Notes under the pieces: model-generated | Databases searched by the model: none | Told to the model about the DNA's origin: nothing | What the model saw: only the letters and a program-made list of their open reading frames with translations | Origin: a virus | Reading direction: 5' to 3' (one strand) | Length of the DNA stretch: 54,667 nt | Virus record (IMG/VR): IMGVR_UViG_3300042484_001283 | Span: 1-54,667 of that record | Translations under genes and position numbers: made by a program | Part shown: in pieces, positions 24,071 through 32,761 of the stretch | How the letters are laid out: each line of letters starts with the position of its first letter | Position numbering within the stretch: the first letter of the stretch is position 1

Positions 24071-25245
24071 GGAATGATGGGTATTGCGCCCTGCCATTCA
24101 ATCACATGAATCTTCATCCTAATGGAAATGTTTCTATCTGTTGTGTCTCTAAGATGAGTGGACCAGATAGTGGTTTCGCTAAAGATAAATACGGAAAAAT
24201 ACTAAATCTAAAAACGAATACACTCGAAGAAATTTTCAATAGTCATTCTACAAACAAAGTTCGAGATCAAATGTTGACACAACAGTATCCTTCTGCGTGT
24301 GAGGGTTGTTATAAGATTGAACAACATGGAGGAAAGTCTCGTCGAATAACGGAGAATAACCGATGGGAAAATGTTGAGAAACCTCAATTAGAGTTTCTAG
24401 ATATTCGTTTGAGTAATCTTTGTAACTTAAAGTGTTTGATGTGTTATCCAGATTCTAGTTCTTCTCTTGTATCTGATTATAAAGAATGGTCTGATCAACT
24501 TCCGTTCGTGCCGAAAAACAATGCTGATTACGATTTATTCCAGTGGTTTGATGAAAGTATAATCGACCAACTCTATGCATACAAAGATTCATTAAAATAT
24601 CTTTATATTAATGGCGGCGAACCTTTTATTATGCCAATGCAATGGAAATTGCTTGAAAAATTGATAGAATGGGATGTCGCTAAAAACATACACATCAGTT
24701 ATAATACTAATTGCACAACGTATTCGGATTCATTCAGTGATTACTGGAAACACTTTAAGGTGGTAACTCTTGGTTGTAGCATGGACGCAGTCGGAGACAA
24801 GAACAAGTTTATTCGGTATCCAAATGATTGGGATCGGTCTAACGAAAATATTAGAAAATTATTAGAAAATCCATATATTGCAGCATTAAATATTACATGC
24901 AGTATCCAATGGTTAAATGCACCATTTCTTCCAGAGTTTTATGAATGGGCAGTTCCTTTGACCAAATTGAAACCACACACAACAATCAACCAAAATTTTA
25001 TTGTTTTTCCCGATTATCTTTCATTAAATTGTGCCTCTAAAGAATTCAAAAAAGAATTAATGCAACTCTATGAAGAGTCACCATACTCAAATTGGATTTT
25101 GACAGAAACGATGAAGTCGTACCTTCGTGTTGAATCGCAAAACGATTTACATTGGCAACAAGGCAATAAATATTTAGACGTTGTCCAACTCAGTAGAAAA
25201 ATGGGACCATGGAAAGATATATTCAATTATGACTATCAATACTGA
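24052..25245 (+). CDS. Radical SAM enzyme 3 (twitch/SPASM-like)
   Basis: CNLKCLMC (about residue 124-131) and INGGEPFI (about residue 184-191). The N-terminal region begins YCALPFNHMNLHPNGNVSICCVSK and later ACEGCYKIE, so auxiliary-cluster cysteines precede the core. The N-terminal C-x-x-P-x-x-H-x-x-x-x-P-x-G-x-x-x-x-C-C layout is common to twitch-type radical SAM proteins. 397 aa. The gene overlaps the previous one by 19 bases and the next by 17. Confidence 0.87.
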   Translation: MVQHSLRNDGYCALPFNHMNLHPNGNVSICCVSKMSGPDSGFAKDKYGKILNLKTNTLEEIFNSHSTNKVRDQMLTQQYPSACEGCYKIEQHGGKSRRITENNRWENVEKPQLEFLDIRLSNLCNLKCLMCYPDSSSSLVSDYKEWSDQLPFVPKNNADYDLFQWFDESIIDQLYAYKDSLKYLYINGGEPFIMPMQWKLLEKLIEWDVAKNIHISYNTNCTTYSDSFSDYWKHFKVVTLGCSMDAVGDKNKFIRYPNDWDRSNENIRKLLENPYIAALNITCSIQWLNAPFLPEFYEWAVPLTKLKPHTTINQNFIVFPDYLSLNCASKEFKKELMQLYEESPYSNWILTETMKSYLRVESQNDLHWQQGNKYLDVVQLSRKMGPWKDIFNYDYQY

Positions 25246-26518
25246 AAATAATAAAAGTATTTGTAAATATCCATGGGATCATAGTTACATCGGCTCGCAA
25301 TACGAGCGAAAACTTTGCTGTATATCAGATGACATTGTTTCGGAAGAAAAGACGGAAACCAAGGACTTCTGGAATTCTTCTGTAATGAAAGATGTTCGAA
25401 AAAAGATGATAGCAGGAGAAAAGATTGATGCCTGTTCAGTCTGTTATAAAAATGAAGAACAGAACATTGAATCTTTACGCCAACAGAGTTGGAGGGGTCA
25501 GCAGAGTGAAGAAGAAACAATTGCCGAAACCATAAGCAAAACGAATGATGATGGTTCTGCTTCAGTGCTTCCTACATATTTTGACTATCGAACAATACAT
25601 TGTAATCTGCAGTGTTTGAGTTGTGGACCAATATACAGTTCTAAGCATGCTTCACTATTTGCTGATATGTGGGATCGACGTCCTACAATGTGGCCTTCTG
25701 GTGAAGAATTTGTCATAGATTATACATTTGAAGATTCTATGGCAAAAGAAATTATTGATTGCTTAGACCAGCGAAGATTGACGAAGATTTATTGGGCTGG
25801 CGGCGAACCAATGATGTCGCATGTGCATTGGAAAGTGGTTGAAAAATTATTAGAAATTCAATCCGAAGATCCTGCATTTTTATATAATATCTTTATTCAT
25901 TATAACAGCAATCTGACTCGCCTTCACTGGAAGGGGAAACTAATACCCGAACTTCTAAAATTTTACCAACCAAGTATACAGGCAAGCCTAGATGGCACGC
26001 ATGAAACTTTTGAATTTTGTAGAGATGGCGCATCATGGGATACTGTTTCTGCCAACTGGAAAGAATACCATTCTAGACTAAACGAAAGAAACCAATTCGG
26101 TCTTTCTAGTGTTATGTCTGCTCCAGTTCTTATGGATATCGATAGGTGGTTTGAATTTTATGAACCGTATGATCCAGAACTTCACTCACATAAATTATTC
26201 AATCATATTAACAAACAGACTCAACAAGGATTCCTAGATATTCGGTTATACCCACAACATATTTTTGACCGAATACTTGATCATGCCATTAAACGGTTTG
26301 AAGAGTGTTCCTTGAGAGGAAAAGAAAGAACGATTGCAATATTAAAATCGTATAAATTGGACAAAAGCAATAACCCGATTTATTCGGATCCGGAAATGTT
26401 AAAACTGATGAAGAAAAACTGGCAACACAGAGAAAAGTTTCTTCTTGGAAAACACACCTTTGAGAGTCTAACTGCAATTATTGACCCAGAGGTAAGAGAT
26501 TGGTATCTATCAATATGA
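25229..26518 (+). CDS. Radical SAM enzyme 4 (twitch/SPASM-like)
   Basis: The start at 25229 (MTINTENNKSICKYPWDH) aligns with the N-termini of the other four; an in-frame ATG at 25181 would add residues read over the preceding gene. CNLQCLSC (about residue 125-132) and WAGGEPMM (about residue 192-199). The auxiliary N-terminal cysteines ICKYPWDH, LCCISDD and ACSVCYKNEEQN are all present. About 429 aa. ATGA overlap with the next gene. Confidence 0.87.
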   Translation: MTINTENNKSICKYPWDHSYIGSQYERKLCCISDDIVSEEKTETKDFWNSSVMKDVRKKMIAGEKIDACSVCYKNEEQNIESLRQQSWRGQQSEEETIAETISKTNDDGSASVLPTYFDYRTIHCNLQCLSCGPIYSSKHASLFADMWDRRPTMWPSGEEFVIDYTFEDSMAKEIIDCLDQRRLTKIYWAGGEPMMSHVHWKVVEKLLEIQSEDPAFLYNIFIHYNSNLTRLHWKGKLIPELLKFYQPSIQASLDGTHETFEFCRDGASWDTVSANWKEYHSRLNERNQFGLSSVMSAPVLMDIDRWFEFYEPYDPELHSHKLFNHINKQTQQGFLDIRLYPQHIFDRILDHAIKRFEECSLRGKERTIAILKSYKLDKSNNPIYSDPEMLKLMKKNWQHREKFLLGKHTFESLTAIIDPEVRDWYLSI

Positions 26519-27660
26519 GCGAACCTAAAATTTATTGTCCGTCCATGTGGAAATCCGTGCACGTTGACACTGATGGTTACTTAACTCCATGCTGTCTTTT
26601 TATTCACAAAAAAGACAAAAAAAGCAAACTTGTGGATATAGAAAATGCAGAGACTATTCTGCAAGAAGAATTCCAGGAATATCGTGACCAACTATCACAA
26701 GGTATTTGGCCGAGCGGTTGTAACCAATGCAAATTCGCAGAGGAAGAAGGACGAGACAGTAAACGAACACAAGATATGTGGATGTTACATAATGGAACAA
26801 TGCTAACACCACCTGAAGAAGTTTCTCTTGAATATTTACAGTTAAAAACTGGAAGATTATGTAATCTCCGTTGCACAATATGCACTCCTGCATGTTCAAC
26901 TGCAATTGCAACCGAACTCTTGCGCGAAGGAAAATTGGACAGGTATACATACGATCGTTTAAACGAAGAGATTGCTTGGTCTTATGATGTAGAACAGTAT
27001 AAAAAATTGAATCCTGGTGAAACTGGATATTTCAGAATTGATATTGCAGGTGGCGAACCACTAATGAACAAGACACACTTTGAGTGGTTGGATCAATTAC
27101 CGAATCCAGAAAAAACAATATTGCTATACAATACGAATGGAACACAAAGACCCAGTAGAAAAGAAATTGATATTTGGAAAAAATTCAGGGGAATTATTCT
27201 ATCCTTCAGTATAGATTCTTATGGTGATAAGTTCGAGAAACTAAGAGTAGGTGCTAAGTGGGATCAAGTTTTAGATAATTTAAAATATTGTCAAGAAGAA
27301 ATTATATCAAAAGAATTTGATTTACACACATCAAACGTTTCTATCGTTATGACAGTAAGTAAGATGAACGTTAGAGACACAATTACTCTTTACAAGATAT
27401 TGAATCAATATGTGCGGTTTACTAATTCAAATCCGTTAAATTTCAACTACTTGTATTATCCTGATCATATGGCATGCCACAACATGTCACGAGAGGAACT
27501 GCAGGATGTAATTGCATTGTATGATGCTGAGATACCTTCTTTACCCGAAGAGGGTAAAATGCGAAAGCAGTGCGTGGATTTACGAAACAGTCTATTTTCA
27601 TTTTTGGATGGAAAAGAAGTGGACAATCCAAGACCAATGACAAGAGATCATAGAAAATGA
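26515..27660 (+). CDS. Radical SAM enzyme 5 (twitch/SPASM-like)
   Basis: CNLRCTIC (about residue 116-123) and IAGGEPLM (about residue 178-185). N-terminal IYCPSMWKSVHVDTDGYLTPCC and GCNQCKFAEEEG repeat the auxiliary-cluster layout of enzymes 3 and 4. 381 aa. The start uses the ATGA overlap. All five enzymes keep the SAM cluster cysteines and GGEP, so none looks inactivated. Confidence 0.87.
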   Translation: MSEPKIYCPSMWKSVHVDTDGYLTPCCLFIHKKDKKSKLVDIENAETILQEEFQEYRDQLSQGIWPSGCNQCKFAEEEGRDSKRTQDMWMLHNGTMLTPPEEVSLEYLQLKTGRLCNLRCTICTPACSTAIATELLREGKLDRYTYDRLNEEIAWSYDVEQYKKLNPGETGYFRIDIAGGEPLMNKTHFEWLDQLPNPEKTILLYNTNGTQRPSRKEIDIWKKFRGIILSFSIDSYGDKFEKLRVGAKWDQVLDNLKYCQEEIISKEFDLHTSNVSIVMTVSKMNVRDTITLYKILNQYVRFTNSNPLNFNYLYYPDHMACHNMSREELQDVIALYDAEIPSLPEEGKMRKQCVDLRNSLFSFLDGKEVDNPRPMTRDHRK

Positions 27661-28493
27661 AACTTGATGGAAAAACAAGATTAATTTCCTTTGGGTGTTC
27701 GTTTACTTCCGGAGCAGAATTGATAGACCATGAATTACTTGGGGTCAGTTTTGATGAGTGTAATAAAATGAAACATCAGTGGATTGCTGATAGAAAACCA
27801 ATGCATAAATTTGTAGACTATGTTTCACAGGTAGGTAAGATGACACCTGAAGAATATGTTAATGTTTCTTCTAAAAGAAGTTATGCTTCTAAATTGTCAG
27901 ATAAACTTGGGTTGGAACACGTCAATTATGCTGTTCCTGGTTCTGCAGTAGATCATATGGTTTTAGATTTATTTCGGGAGCACTATACTGGAAAGTTGAA
28001 TCCGAAAACAGACCTGATCTTTTTGGGGGTGACAACACCACATAGATACTTGTGTTTTTCACCAGAAAAAATGGGCATCCCTGTTTCTAGAGTTATGAGT
28101 GAGCGTGATTTTATATCGAGCGATTCGCATTATAATGACTATAAAACTATGCAAACTTATCTGTTTGCGCTGCAAAATTTTAAGAACTTTTGCATAGTAA
28201 ATAACTATCATTTTTATATGCAACCAATTTTACCAAAAGAACTTCTTTTTTACAATTACCCAAAATCAAAGCGTGGTAATATTTTTCCAGACATGCATGT
28301 TAACTGGCAATATTTACTGACATTCAATAAATTATTCCAAGAGTTACTAGATTTTAGTATTGATGCAAACTTATCTTTGTTTGATAGGTCTAACGAATGC
28401 GGGGTGGTGTGCGGGTTTAAACACCCACCTGAAAAAGCCCATGTGTTTTTTGCGGAGGCATTATATGATAAAATTATTAATACAAAAAATTAA
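27657..28493 (+). CDS. SGNH-like protein 2
   Basis: ISFGCSFTSGAEL (about residue 10-22, block I), NYAVPGSAVDHM (about residue 92-103) and HPPEKAHVFFAEALY (C-terminal His-containing block V). The order matches SGNH esterases/acyltransferases, with divergent flanks and little overall likeness to the SGNH gene at 2396. 278 aa. Translationally coupled to the fifth radical SAM gene (ATGA), so it probably acts on the same pathway or product. Substrate unknown. Confidence 0.6.
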   Translation: MKLDGKTRLISFGCSFTSGAELIDHELLGVSFDECNKMKHQWIADRKPMHKFVDYVSQVGKMTPEEYVNVSSKRSYASKLSDKLGLEHVNYAVPGSAVDHMVLDLFREHYTGKLNPKTDLIFLGVTTPHRYLCFSPEKMGIPVSRVMSERDFISSDSHYNDYKTMQTYLFALQNFKNFCIVNNYHFYMQPILPKELLFYNYPKSKRGNIFPDMHVNWQYLLTFNKLFQELLDFSIDANLSLFDRSNECGVVCGFKHPPEKAHVFFAEALYDKIINTKN

Positions 28494-28561
28494 AACTTTT
28501 TTTTTAAAAAGATCGCACATTCGCCGAATGAAGAAAATAAGAAAGTTAGATCCCTTTATTT

Positions 28562-29986
28562 ATGATTGAATGGGGAATCTCTGCTAACGCACATGATGCT
28601 GCTCTGACTGTTGTCGGTGGCAGAGAAATCTTGTTCGCGTCCAGTTCAGAACGGTACAGCGGAATAAAAAATGATAAACATATCAATCAAGAAATAATCG
28701 ACACTGCATTGAAGTTTGGTAAACCAGAGATAATTCACTGGTATGAGAAACCTAAACTTCGAGCAATGCGCAGACTACTTACTGGACAAGGATTTACTCG
28801 TTTCAGTGTTCAGCAGTATCTAAAAGACTTTGGGGTAGATGTTCCTGTCCAGTCTAGCAATCACCATGAATCGCATACTGCTGCAGGATTCTACACTTCA
28901 ACATTCAAATCGGCAACTGCTCTAGTAATTGATGCTATTGGTGAATTTGATACTGCATCTATTTGGACTTGTCACGACAATAACCTGAAGAAAAAGTGGT
29001 CTATGGATTATCCCAAGTCGTTGGGATTATTCTATTCAGCAATGACAGATCGCGCTGGATTGAAACCAAACGAAGACGAATACATTCTAATGGGTATGGC
29101 AGCATATGGTGTCAAACAACGCTACTACGAAGAGATTCTTGGATTGTGGGAAAAAGAAAATCTACATCGCGGTTGTAAGTGGTGGAGACTAGACGATGAT
29201 CCACATCCATACGACATCGCTGCTGCTACTCAACAGATATATGAAGAAGAATTTGAAAAACTACTTCTTCGTGCCAAAAAGATAGACCCAACGCAAAATA
29301 ATCTAGTGTTATCAGGGGGTTGCGCACTTAACTGCTCTGCGAATCATATCGCACTAAAGTATTTCAAGAACGTCTGGATTATGCCAAATCCTGGAGACGC
29401 AGGAAGTAGTCTGGGTGCTATCGCAGCAAACAATCGTAAGAAGTTAAACTGGACTGGACCATATCTCGGTGAAAATATCGAGGGTGAATATCCTGTAGAA
29501 AATCTATTGACTTATCTTAAAAAAGACGGTATAGTGGGTGTTGCAAATGGACGAGCAGAGTTTGGTCCACGTGCGTTAGGCAATCGTAGTTTGTTAGCAG
29601 ATCCAACGAGACATGATATCAAGGATAAAGTCAATGAGATTAAGCGAAGACAAAAGTTTCGACCATTTTCCCCCGTCATTATGGCAGAATATGCAGCAGA
29701 CTATTTTGACATGCCATCTTCGGCATCCCCTTATATGCAATTTACTTCAAGATGTAAATATCCTGATCAATTTCCTGCTATTGTCCACGCTGATGGCACA
29801 AGTCGTGTCCAGACCGTAACTAAAGAGCAGCATCCTGGATTGTATCGACTATTAGAACGATGGTTAGAAGAAACAGGTTGTCCAATGTTACTTAATACAA
29901 GTTTGAACATCAAAGGGTTTCCAATGGTAAATAATCGCAAGGACGCTGATATGTTCTATGGATTATACCGAGTAAAGGTCTTTTAA
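28562..29986 (+). CDS. Carbamoyltransferase (NodU/CmcH/TobZ family)
   Basis: GISANAHDAALTVVGG at the N-terminus is the Kae1/HSP70-like nucleotide-binding start of the family. NHHESHTAAGFYTS contains the metal-binding H-x-x-x-H, and LSGGCALNCSAN, then MPNPGDAGSSLGA and EFGPRALGNRSLLADP are the diagnostic blocks of NodU/TobZ enzymes, including the C-terminal YrdC-like fold. 474 aa against about 570 for cellular enzymes. It transfers a carbamoyl group from carbamoyl phosphate via carbamoyl-AMP to a hydroxyl. In phages this has been linked to base hypermodification or glycan decoration. The acceptor here is not known. Confidence 0.88.
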   Translation: MIEWGISANAHDAALTVVGGREILFASSSERYSGIKNDKHINQEIIDTALKFGKPEIIHWYEKPKLRAMRRLLTGQGFTRFSVQQYLKDFGVDVPVQSSNHHESHTAAGFYTSTFKSATALVIDAIGEFDTASIWTCHDNNLKKKWSMDYPKSLGLFYSAMTDRAGLKPNEDEYILMGMAAYGVKQRYYEEILGLWEKENLHRGCKWWRLDDDPHPYDIAAATQQIYEEEFEKLLLRAKKIDPTQNNLVLSGGCALNCSANHIALKYFKNVWIMPNPGDAGSSLGAIAANNRKKLNWTGPYLGENIEGEYPVENLLTYLKKDGIVGVANGRAEFGPRALGNRSLLADPTRHDIKDKVNEIKRRQKFRPFSPVIMAEYAADYFDMPSSASPYMQFTSRCKYPDQFPAIVHADGTSRVQTVTKEQHPGLYRLLERWLEETGCPMLLNTSLNIKGFPMVNNRKDADMFYGLYRVKVF

Positions 29987-29987
29987 T

Positions 29988-29995
29988 AATAAATA
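29988..29995 (+). promoter_or_regulatory. Late-promoter-like box AATAAATA
   Basis: One mismatch to TATAAATA, with ATG 30001 beginning 5 bases after it. Same geometry as 11955, 30824, 40715 and 49040. It overlaps TAA stop triplets, so part of the pattern could be coincidental. Confidence 0.4.
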
Positions 29996-30000
29996 ATGTT

Positions 30001-30279
30001 ATGGGCGAAGTAGTATCATTTCCAGATAGATTTCTATCATATAGAAGATATCGTATATGTTTATATACGGATCTTGAGATAGAACTTGTTGTCACTGCAT
30101 TGAATACTTATCCAGATAGCGATAAGAGGTATACTGCAGATATGTTAACTGCATTAGATCCAATTTTTGTTAGAAAAGCACTTGACTTTTCGGTAGGAAA
30201 CACTATAATTAGTGATGTTGCTAAGATTGCGATAAAAGAAATAATTAACAACATGGAAGAGATTCCTTTTGACGAGTAA
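30001..30279 (+). CDS. Small conserved phage protein, unknown function (92 aa)
   Basis: Starts MGEVVSFPDRFLSYRRYR, a beginning I recall in small proteins of marine T4-like phages. No domain recognised: a short basic N-terminus followed by three helices (LEIELVVTALNTY, ALDFSVGNTIIS, IAIKEIINNMEE). No Shine-Dalgarno precedes the start, in line with the leaderless late promoter proposal. Confidence 0.6.
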   Translation: MGEVVSFPDRFLSYRRYRICLYTDLEIELVVTALNTYPDSDKRYTADMLTALDPIFVRKALDFSVGNTIISDVAKIAIKEIINNMEEIPFDE

Positions 30280-30285
30280 TACACT

Positions 30286-30825
30286 ATGAATATTTTTTAC
30301 CTTGACAATAACGTCAAAACTTGTGCCGAATATCACAACGACAAACATGTCGTCAAGATGATTCTAGAGTATGCACAACTACTTTCAACTGCTCATCGTG
30401 TCCTTGATGGTAATGAATACATTGATGCCTCTTCGGGGCGACGCATAAAACGTTGGCGTCTTGGCAATGAGAGTATGGAGAATATGCTTTACAAGGCATC
30501 GCACATTAACCATCCCAGTGCTATTTGGGTTCGGCAGTCTAATAATAATTACAATTGGTTGATGTGTTTGTTTCAAGATCTTTTACAGGAATATACGCAT
30601 CGCTATGGTAAGATCCATGCGACTGATCGCCTAGTATACTGGTTGCGCCAACCTCCTGCCAATATTCCTGTTGGTTATTTCACACAACCAACTCCTGCTA
30701 TGCCTGATGAATACAAAGTTCCTGACTCTATTCAGTCGTATCGGAACTATTATATCGGTGCAAAAAAAACTATGGCAAAATGGAAAAATCGCCCGATTCC
30801 GGAGTGGTGGAGCGTCGCAAGTTAA
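30286..30825 (+). CDS. Conserved phage protein (NDKHVVKMILE family), unknown function
   Basis: The N-terminus NIFYLDNNVKTCAEYHNDKHVVKMILEYAQLLSTAHRVLDG is a strongly conserved block in T4-like marine phages. Some annotations call it a pyrimidine-dimer glycosylase-like protein, which I cannot confirm from the motifs. 179 aa. The region around HPSAIWVRQSNNNYNWL and PEWW is also typical. Located between a carbamoyltransferase gene and phoH. Confidence 0.65.
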   Translation: MNIFYLDNNVKTCAEYHNDKHVVKMILEYAQLLSTAHRVLDGNEYIDASSGRRIKRWRLGNESMENMLYKASHINHPSAIWVRQSNNNYNWLMCLFQDLLQEYTHRYGKIHATDRLVYWLRQPPANIPVGYFTQPTPAMPDEYKVPDSIQSYRNYYIGAKKTMAKWKNRPIPEWWSVAS

Positions 30826-30831
30826 TAAATA
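30824..30831 (+). promoter_or_regulatory. Late-promoter-like box AATAAATA
   Basis: AATAAATA lies 5 bases before the ATG of an 18-codon ORF at 30837, the same geometry as the other leaderless late boxes. The transcript would run only about 90 bases to the terminator at 30894. Confidence 0.35.
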
Positions 30832-30836
30832 CTTGT

Positions 30837-30893
30837 ATGGAACAAACAAGAACTCCCATCCCGATTTTAGATTCCGATGTCCTCGGAAATTAG
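30837..30893 (+). CDS. Possible 18-aa peptide ORF
   Basis: ATG to TAG encodes MEQTRTPIPILDSDVLGN. It lies exactly between a late-promoter-like box and a terminator, with a TTCCGA/TCGGAA hairpin inside (30871-30887). The peptide is too short to assess by composition. The unit could instead be a small RNA. Confidence 0.25.
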   Translation: MEQTRTPIPILDSDVLGN

Positions 30894-30927
30894 AGGCGAC
30901 TCCACCTTATTGTGGCGTCGCCTTTTT
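30894..30927 (+). terminator. Rho-independent terminator
   Basis: AGGCGAC-T-CCAC (30894-30905) pairs with GTGG-C-GTCGCCT (30912-30923) with one mismatch, 6-nt loop, and TTTTT follows. It separates the upstream run (30001-30825) from phoH. Confidence 0.85.
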
Positions 30928-30959
30928 CGTATCAACCCTAGAAAAATAAGGACTGCGAA

Positions 30960-31718
30960 ATGGCGCGAAGAAAACAAAATAACCTACAACTCGTCACCCC
31001 ACCACCTGCCACATTTATTCAGGAGAGAAGTTCAAAATGCAAAGTTACACAAAATGATCTTAAAACAATCAATCCTCTAACTGAAAATCAAAGAAAGTTT
31101 TTTGAATTATTTGACAAGCAAGCATCCGCAGTCCTACTACATGGTGTCGCTGGCACTGGTAAAACCTTTATCGCATTATATAAAGCACTTGAAGAAGTAT
31201 TAGAAGATAACAATAAATTTGAGAGAGTGATCATTGTTCGTTCCGCTGTTCCTTCGCGTGAAATTGGTCATCTTCCAGGAGATGAGAAAGAAAAGACAGA
31301 AGTTTACACGTTACCATATGTTGAAATTTGTGAAGATCTGTTTAATCATATTCAACCCTTTGTTCGTCTACAAGAACAAAAAGTTATTCACTTTTTAATC
31401 ACATCATTCGTTCGTGGTATCACTCTAGACAATTCAATTGTAATCGTCGATGAATGTCAGAATATGACAGACATGGAACTCAATTCTGTTATGACTCGTA
31501 TTGGCAAGAACTCAAAAGTTATTTTCTGCGGAGACTTCCGTCAAACTGACCTATATAAGAAGAACGATATGTCTGGATTGCAAAAATTCCTTGCGATTAC
31601 TGACATTATGCCATCGTTCAATACCATCGAATTTAATGTAGACGATATTGTTAGATCTAAACTGGTGAAAGAATATATAGTTGCACGGTTAGAATATGAG
31701 AGTCGTCACGCAGCATAG
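30960..31718 (+). CDS. phoH: PhoH-like ATPase
   Basis: Walker A GVAGTGKT (about residue 61-68), IIVRSAVPSREIGHLPGD, and Walker B-like IVIVDECQNM (about residue 160-169) with VIFCGDFRQTD. 252 aa, the PhoH core. PhoH is a phosphate-starvation-associated P-loop NTPase with RNA/DNA-related roles and is a marker of marine phages. It is preceded by a terminator and a 32-base leader with AAGGAC; no early promoter consensus was found, so readthrough or a late promoter must supply it. Confidence 0.92.
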   Translation: MARRKQNNLQLVTPPPATFIQERSSKCKVTQNDLKTINPLTENQRKFFELFDKQASAVLLHGVAGTGKTFIALYKALEEVLEDNNKFERVIIVRSAVPSREIGHLPGDEKEKTEVYTLPYVEICEDLFNHIQPFVRLQEQKVIHFLITSFVRGITLDNSIVIVDECQNMTDMELNSVMTRIGKNSKVIFCGDFRQTDLYKKNDMSGLQKFLAITDIMPSFNTIEFNVDDIVRSKLVKEYIVARLEYESRHAA

Positions 31719-31730
31719 AAAGGACAAAAT

Positions 31731-32021
31731 ATGTCACAATTTTTAGAAGATTTCCACGCATCGCTTGGGGATGCATTTACTGGTCTACCAACCCAACCAA
31801 AACAACTAGCACTAGATCGTCCGTCTCAGTTACAATCTCAACTGGATGGGTTAGACGCAGAAGATCCCAACAACGCAGAGTTGATTGCAAAATTGAATAG
31901 AGAAATTGCAGAAGCAAATATCGTGGTTGAAGATGAAAATTATTCCGTACTAGAGAATGATGTTAATTACTTCTTCTTTTATCAATCTAAATTAAAAGAG
32001 TTTATTGACGAAAGGGCTTGA
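31731..32021 (+). CDS. Small acidic protein, unknown function (96 aa)
   Basis: GAAAGGAC precedes the ATG. The acidic sequence contains SQLQSQLDGLDAEDPNNAELIAKLN, a heptad-rich helix that looks like a coiled coil. No family recognised. Its stop lies in the -35 box of the next promoter. Confidence 0.6.
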   Translation: MSQFLEDFHASLGDAFTGLPTQPKQLALDRPSQLQSQLDGLDAEDPNNAELIAKLNREIAEANIVVEDENYSVLENDVNYFFFYQSKLKEFIDERA

Positions 32022-32046
32022 CTTTTCTCCAAAATTATAGTATAAT
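32018..32046 (+). promoter_or_regulatory. Sigma70-type early promoter
   Basis: TTGACT 32018-32023, 17-nt spacer, TATAAT 32041-32046, for the nuclease gene whose ATG is at 32052, giving a very short leader if transcription starts 6-8 bases after the -10 box. Confidence 0.85.
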
Positions 32047-32051
32047 GAATT

Positions 32052-32729
32052 ATGTTTAAAACGATATATGATTATAAAGATTTCGCTCAGTCAACTACGA
32101 ACGAAGATGGTAGCAGAGTTTACGTTAATGCCTCTGGTGTAGCGTATCCTTCTGCTACCACCGTTCTTTCTGTATTAAGTCGAGACGGAATTGCCAAATG
32201 GCGTGCTCGTGTTGGTGCTGAAGAAGCAGATAAAATCTCTAACAAGGCATCCACCCGTGGAACCAAGATTCACTCTTTAACAGAGACATATCTCAAAAAC
32301 GAAGATCTAAAAGAAGCGTATACGAGTACAAACGCATCTTTGCTTGACCTTGAGATGTTCAAGAAATTTCTACCCATTCTTGATCCCATCAGTAATATAC
32401 ATTGTCAAGAACTTGCTTTGTATAGCGACCATCTGCGCATGGCAGGTCGAGTTGACTGTATCGCCGAGTATAACGGTCAACGAGCAGTCATTGACTTTAA
32501 AACCTCAGGTAGACTGAAGAAGAAGGAACATATCAGTTCCTACTTTATGCAGACTGCTGCTTATGCAATTATGTATGAAGAACGCACAAGTATTCCTGTT
32601 CCTAACCTTGTAATTCTGATCGCAGTTGAAGATGAAGAACCACAGGTGTTCATTGAGAAACGTGATAACTGGGCAAAGGAATTGCTTAGAACTCGTGATT
32701 ATTATGAAAATGGTTACTATTTAACTTGA
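32052..32729 (+). CDS. PD-(D/E)XK exonuclease (RecB/MGME1-like)
   Basis: RGTKIHSLTETYL (about residue 72-84), then HLRMAGRVDCIAEYNGQRAVIDFKTS (about residue 135-160) with the catalytic D-x(n)-(D)xK motif (RVD, then IDFKTS), and SYFMQTAAYAIMYEE with the Q-x-x-x-Y signature of RecB-like nucleases. 225 aa agrees with the phage exonuclease family. Likely roles are degradation or processing of DNA ends during replication or recombination. No Shine-Dalgarno is visible close to the ATG. Confidence 0.85.
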   Translation: MFKTIYDYKDFAQSTTNEDGSRVYVNASGVAYPSATTVLSVLSRDGIAKWRARVGAEEADKISNKASTRGTKIHSLTETYLKNEDLKEAYTSTNASLLDLEMFKKFLPILDPISNIHCQELALYSDHLRMAGRVDCIAEYNGQRAVIDFKTSGRLKKKEHISSYFMQTAAYAIMYEERTSIPVPNLVILIAVEDEEPQVFIEKRDNWAKELLRTRDYYENGYYLT

Positions 32730-32756
32730 CTTCTGAAGAAAACTATAGTATAAATA
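32726..32756 (+). promoter_or_regulatory. tmRNA promoter: early box overlapping late box
   Basis: TTGACT 32726-32731, 17-nt spacer, TATAAA 32749-32754. The -10 box is also the first six bases of an exact TATAAATA late box (32749-32756). Both predict a start near 32762, at the 5' end of the tmRNA precursor. Confidence 0.7.
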
Positions 32757-32761
32757 TAATA

